Part shown: one piece after another, positions 5,540 through 7,220 of the stretch
Position numbering within the stretch: position 1 is the first letter of the stretch
Layout: each line of letters opens with the position of its first letter
Assembly: GCA_012799495.1 (NCBI GenBank)
Contig: JAAZLD010000055.1
Coordinates: 1-7,220 of the forward strand
DNA length: 7,220 nucleotides
From: Desulfitobacterium sp.
GTDB lineage: Bacteria; Bacillota; Desulfitobacteriia; Desulfitobacteriales; Desulfitobacteriaceae
Reading direction: 5' to 3'
Program-made: the position numbers and the translations under genes
Notes under the pieces: generated by a model
What the model was told of the DNA's origin: nothing
What the model saw: the letters and a program-made list of their open reading frames with translations, nothing else
Databases searched by the model: none

Positions 5540-5582
5540 CTATTCGGAGAGATAATTTTAACTCTCTAGAGTACAGATAATT

Positions 5583-5638
5583 CTTAAGGGCAAAAATAAA
5601 GCTAAGTCTACTTAAGAGCAAAGATAAGGCTTAGTCAA
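5583..5638. repeat. 28-bp tandem duplication
   Basis: Two adjacent units, 5583-5610 and 5611-5638, both begin CTTAAG and agree at 23 of 28 positions by my alignment. The second unit supplies the left arm (AAGGCTTAGTCAA) of the hairpin at 5626-5662, while the first has lost most of that pairing. It lies between the convergent genes, so it has no coding role. Confidence 0.75.
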
Positions 5639-5662
5639 CTTCTAGGTTATTTGACAAGCCTT
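5626..5662 (+). terminator. Second terminator, overlapping the transporter's stop codon
   Basis: AAGGCTT (5626-5632) pairs with AAGCCTT (5656-5662), and GTCAA (5634-5638) pairs with TTGAC (5651-5655), with one bulged A and a 12-nt loop. The plus strand continues TATTTTTT, so it acts as a back-up stop for rightward transcription. Its right arm touches the minus-strand stop codon TAA (5662-5664), so the convergent transcripts would overlap only slightly. Confidence 0.75.
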
Positions 5663-6603
5663 TATTTTTTGCTAAGACTTCTACCTTTATTTTCACCTTT
5701 ACTTTTACCGAAATAATTAGCCCCTATTACCCCCAGGATAATCATTAGGGAACCAATAATATGATAGTAGAAAATCTCCTCTTGCAAGAAAATTACTCCC
5801 GCTATAATGGAAATAACAGTGGCTAAGTTTGTAAAGACACTCATCTTGGATGCCTCTATTCTGGAGAGGACGAAATTAGTGAGGACAGATGTTAGGAGAG
5901 TGGAAAGGACTCCAAGGTAGAGGACGCTTAGAATAAATGAAGGCTCCCCTAAGGGAAGGAAAAAAGTGTTCAAGGTTCCCTTAATAAGATGTGATATAAT
6001 TGCCGTAAAAGTAAAGAAAAGGAAGCTAATGATCATCATGACTATGCTTAATTCAAAGCTGGAGAAATCCCTGGTTAATCTACGGGCCAGAACACTATAG
6101 CCGGCAAAAGATAAAGCTGATATAAGGAGAAGTATTATTCCTTTTAGGTTGCTTATTTCAAATGAGTATCCCTTCATTAAAGTAATATAGATTACTCCTA
6201 GAACAGAAACAAAAATAGAGATTTTCTGCAAGAGCGTAGTTTCTTCCTTGAGGAAAATAGTGGCTAAGATTAAGGTAAAGATGGGAATTGTCGCACTTAA
6301 AATGCCAGCCTCAGAGGAGGATGATGCTTCTAGTCCGAAAGTTTGGAAGGCAAAAAACATCAAGGGATAAAAAATTGCTAAAGGAAGTATGCGGAGAATA
6401 CTTTTAAAACTATAGTTTACTTTAACCAATTTAAAGGCCAGGAGTATAATAACGGCAACAAAGGAAGCACTAAAGCGATAGGCTAAAAGATCAAAGGGGT
6501 TCGCCACTGCTAAGGCAATTTTGCCGAAGAGGAAAGAAAAGCCGGTAATAAGGGTATATAATAAAGCAGCGGAATAAACGAATTTGCTTGTTCTAATTTC
6601 CAT
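5662..6603 (-). CDS. EamA/DMT-superfamily transporter
   Basis: From ATG 6603 the protein is 313 residues with ten hydrophobic segments in two related halves, about 8-145 and 152-297. This is the usual two-EamA-domain build of drug/metabolite transporters in the cytoplasmic membrane. Family marks include the early YRFSASF (42-48), IPIFTLILATIFLKEE (106-121) in the first half and its counterpart TNLATVISIIAGVIFLQEE (258-276) in the second, and a basic tail ending KGRSLSKK. Substrates in this family range over amino acids, metabolites and drugs, with export common; none can be assigned. The TTG at 6618 in the same frame was rejected because it lies in the G-rich ribosome site (6612-6616), which is well spaced (8 nt) for the ATG. 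Promoter at 6641. No partner gene is seen. Confidence 0.9.
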   Translation of the reverse strand: MEIRTSKFVYSAALLYTLITGFSFLFGKIALAVANPFDLLAYRFSASFVAVIILLAFKLVKVNYSFKSILRILPLAIFYPLMFFAFQTFGLEASSSSEAGILSATIPIFTLILATIFLKEETTLLQKISIFVSVLGVIYITLMKGYSFEISNLKGIILLLISALSFAGYSVLARRLTRDFSSFELSIVMMIISFLFFTFTAIISHLIKGTLNTFFLPLGEPSFILSVLYLGVLSTLLTSVLTNFVLSRIEASKMSVFTNLATVISIIAGVIFLQEEIFYYHIIGSLMIILGVIGANYFGKSKGENKGRSLSKK

Positions 6604-6640
6604 AAAAGTAGCCCCCAATCAGAATTTATCTTATACTTAG

Positions 6641-6649
6641 AGTATAGCA
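6641..6649 (-). promoter_or_regulatory. Extended -10 promoter of the transporter gene
   Basis: The minus strand reads TGCTATACT, the same nine bases as the promoter before the 609 gene. There is no clear -35. Transcription would start near 6634, giving a leader of about 30 nt before the ATG at 6603. Confidence 0.5.
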
Positions 6650-6712
6650 ACTTTTAGAAAAGAAGCCATGAAGAAGATTTTAAACTTATGCCCTAAATGA
6701 TAGTTATTATTA

Positions 6713-6750
6713 TTAAGAATTTTGTGGGTTTATAAAGAGGTAATTCTTAA
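6713..6750. repeat. Inverted repeat, 9-bp arms, over the PAS gene promoter
   Basis: TTAAGAATT (6713-6721) and AATTCTTAA (6742-6750) are perfect inverted copies with a 20-bp gap. The right arm covers the -35 hexamer of the promoter before the PAS gene, so a bound regulator would occlude RNA polymerase. It lies in the divergent space shared with the transporter gene. Confidence 0.55.
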
Positions 6751-6772
6751 AACGTATCGAAAAGACTATAAT
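6744..6772 (+). promoter_or_regulatory. Promoter of the PAS-domain gene
   Basis: TTCTTA (6744-6749) and a perfect TATAAT (6767-6772) are 17 nt apart. The -35 is weak (three of six) and the -10 ideal. Transcription would start near 6779, about 55 nt before the ATG at 6835. Confidence 0.6.
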
Positions 6773-6834
6773 GCTAGAATAATACAATTATGCCAACTTT
6801 CATCTGTTGTTAGGGAATAGGAGTGTTTGCACCT

Positions 6835-7220
6835 ATGACAGGGAACACCTTTGGATCAGATGATAATTTTATAAATTTTTTCGATACCTTTGATGAGATG
6901 GTTCTTATTGCCAGCGAAGAAGGTCAGATTATCTATGCTAATAAAACCCTTATGCAAAAGCTCGGCTATAATGAGGAAGAGGTAATCGGTAGGAATATCC
7001 TGGACTTTAAGCTCCCCAATCAAAAAATTGAGACAGAGGAGCTTCTAAGAAATGTTTTTACAGGAAGAAAGGATCAATATGGTCTGCTTTTAGTGCGAAA
7101 AAACGGGGAAATAGTGCCTTCCGAAATTCGGGTCTGGCTGGGGAAATGGTCAGGAAGGAAGTGCCTTTTTGGCATAATTAACGAGTTAAGGATGGGTGAG
7201 GAAAAACCACTCTCTCTCCA
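6835..7220 (+). CDS. PAS-domain sensor protein, N-terminal part (runs off right edge)
   Basis: The first 128 codons are present with no stop. Residues about 12-117 form a PAS domain directly at the N-terminus. They include FDTFDEMVLIASEEGQIIYA (16-35) and NKTLMQKLGYNEEEVIGRNI (36-55), the classic 'N..-LGYs-EEviGrni' helix region. GLLLVRKNGEIVPSEIRVWL (83-102) is the typical 'rrkDGs-ipve-r' strand pair, and LFGIINEL closes the sheet. No signal peptide or membrane segment precedes it, so it should sense in the cytoplasm. The output domain lies outside the window; histidine kinase, diguanylate cyclase, sigma-54 activator and methyl-accepting types are all possible. The ATG at 6835 follows AGGAG (6819-6823) by 11 nt; the in-frame GTG at 6823 would add four residues and cannot be excluded. 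Confidence 0.85.
   Translation, partial: MTGNTFGSDDNFINFFDTFDEMVLIASEEGQIIYANKTLMQKLGYNEEEVIGRNILDFKLPNQKIETEELLRNVFTGRKDQYGLLLVRKNGEIVPSEIRVWLGKWSGRKCLFGIINELRMGEEKPLSL

Noticed and set aside
6604..6618. TTG at 6618 as the start of the transporter
   Set aside because: It lies within the G-rich ribosome site of the ATG at 6603 and has no good ribosome site of its own.

Overview
The window looks like chromosomal DNA from a low-to-moderate G+C, Gram-positive, probably anaerobic bacterium of the Clostridia. The evidence is strong AGGAGG-type ribosome sites, TTG and GTG starts, sigma-A promoters, a lipoprotein with a classic lipobox, and the start of a molybdopterin oxidoreductase. A Desulfitobacterium/Desulfosporosinus-like relative would fit, but this is inference and the genus cannot be fixed from the sequence.

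Layout, left to right. (1) The N-terminus of a molybdopterin oxidoreductase with its Fe4S4 cysteines reads leftward off the edge (1-151, minus). (2) A gene-free region of about 450 bp holds inverted repeats and an extended -10 promoter. It is followed by a signal-peptide protein with four membrane helices (609-1502, plus). (3) A bidirectional terminator separates this from an isolated phage-type YopX-family gene (1785-2141, minus). Upstream of the YopX gene lies a 14-bp tandem repeat. (4) A large secreted lipoprotein with an alpha/beta-hydrolase domain follows (2378-4039, minus), with a near-consensus promoter and its own terminator. (5) Reading the other way is a likely two-gene unit: an IDI-type NUDIX hydrolase (4309-4830) and a membrane protein of the DUF5673 type (4891-5397). 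The second gene is interrupted by an in-frame TAG, after which the same frame stays open for 24 codons. (6) Strong convergent terminators and a 28-bp tandem duplication precede an EamA/DMT transporter (5662-6603, minus). (7) A PAS-domain sensor begins at 6835 (plus) and runs off the right edge.

The genes are mostly single transcription units with their own promoters and terminators, arranged in divergent and convergent pairs. I see no shared pathway, and no defence island, CRISPR array, insertion sequence or RNA gene. The region reads as ordinary chromosome with one phage-derived gene. The most interesting items are the in-frame amber codon at 5395, the 14-bp repeat array upstream of the YopX gene, and the 20-21 bp repeats in front of the NUDIX gene. 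I do not see convincing evidence of a new multi-gene system.
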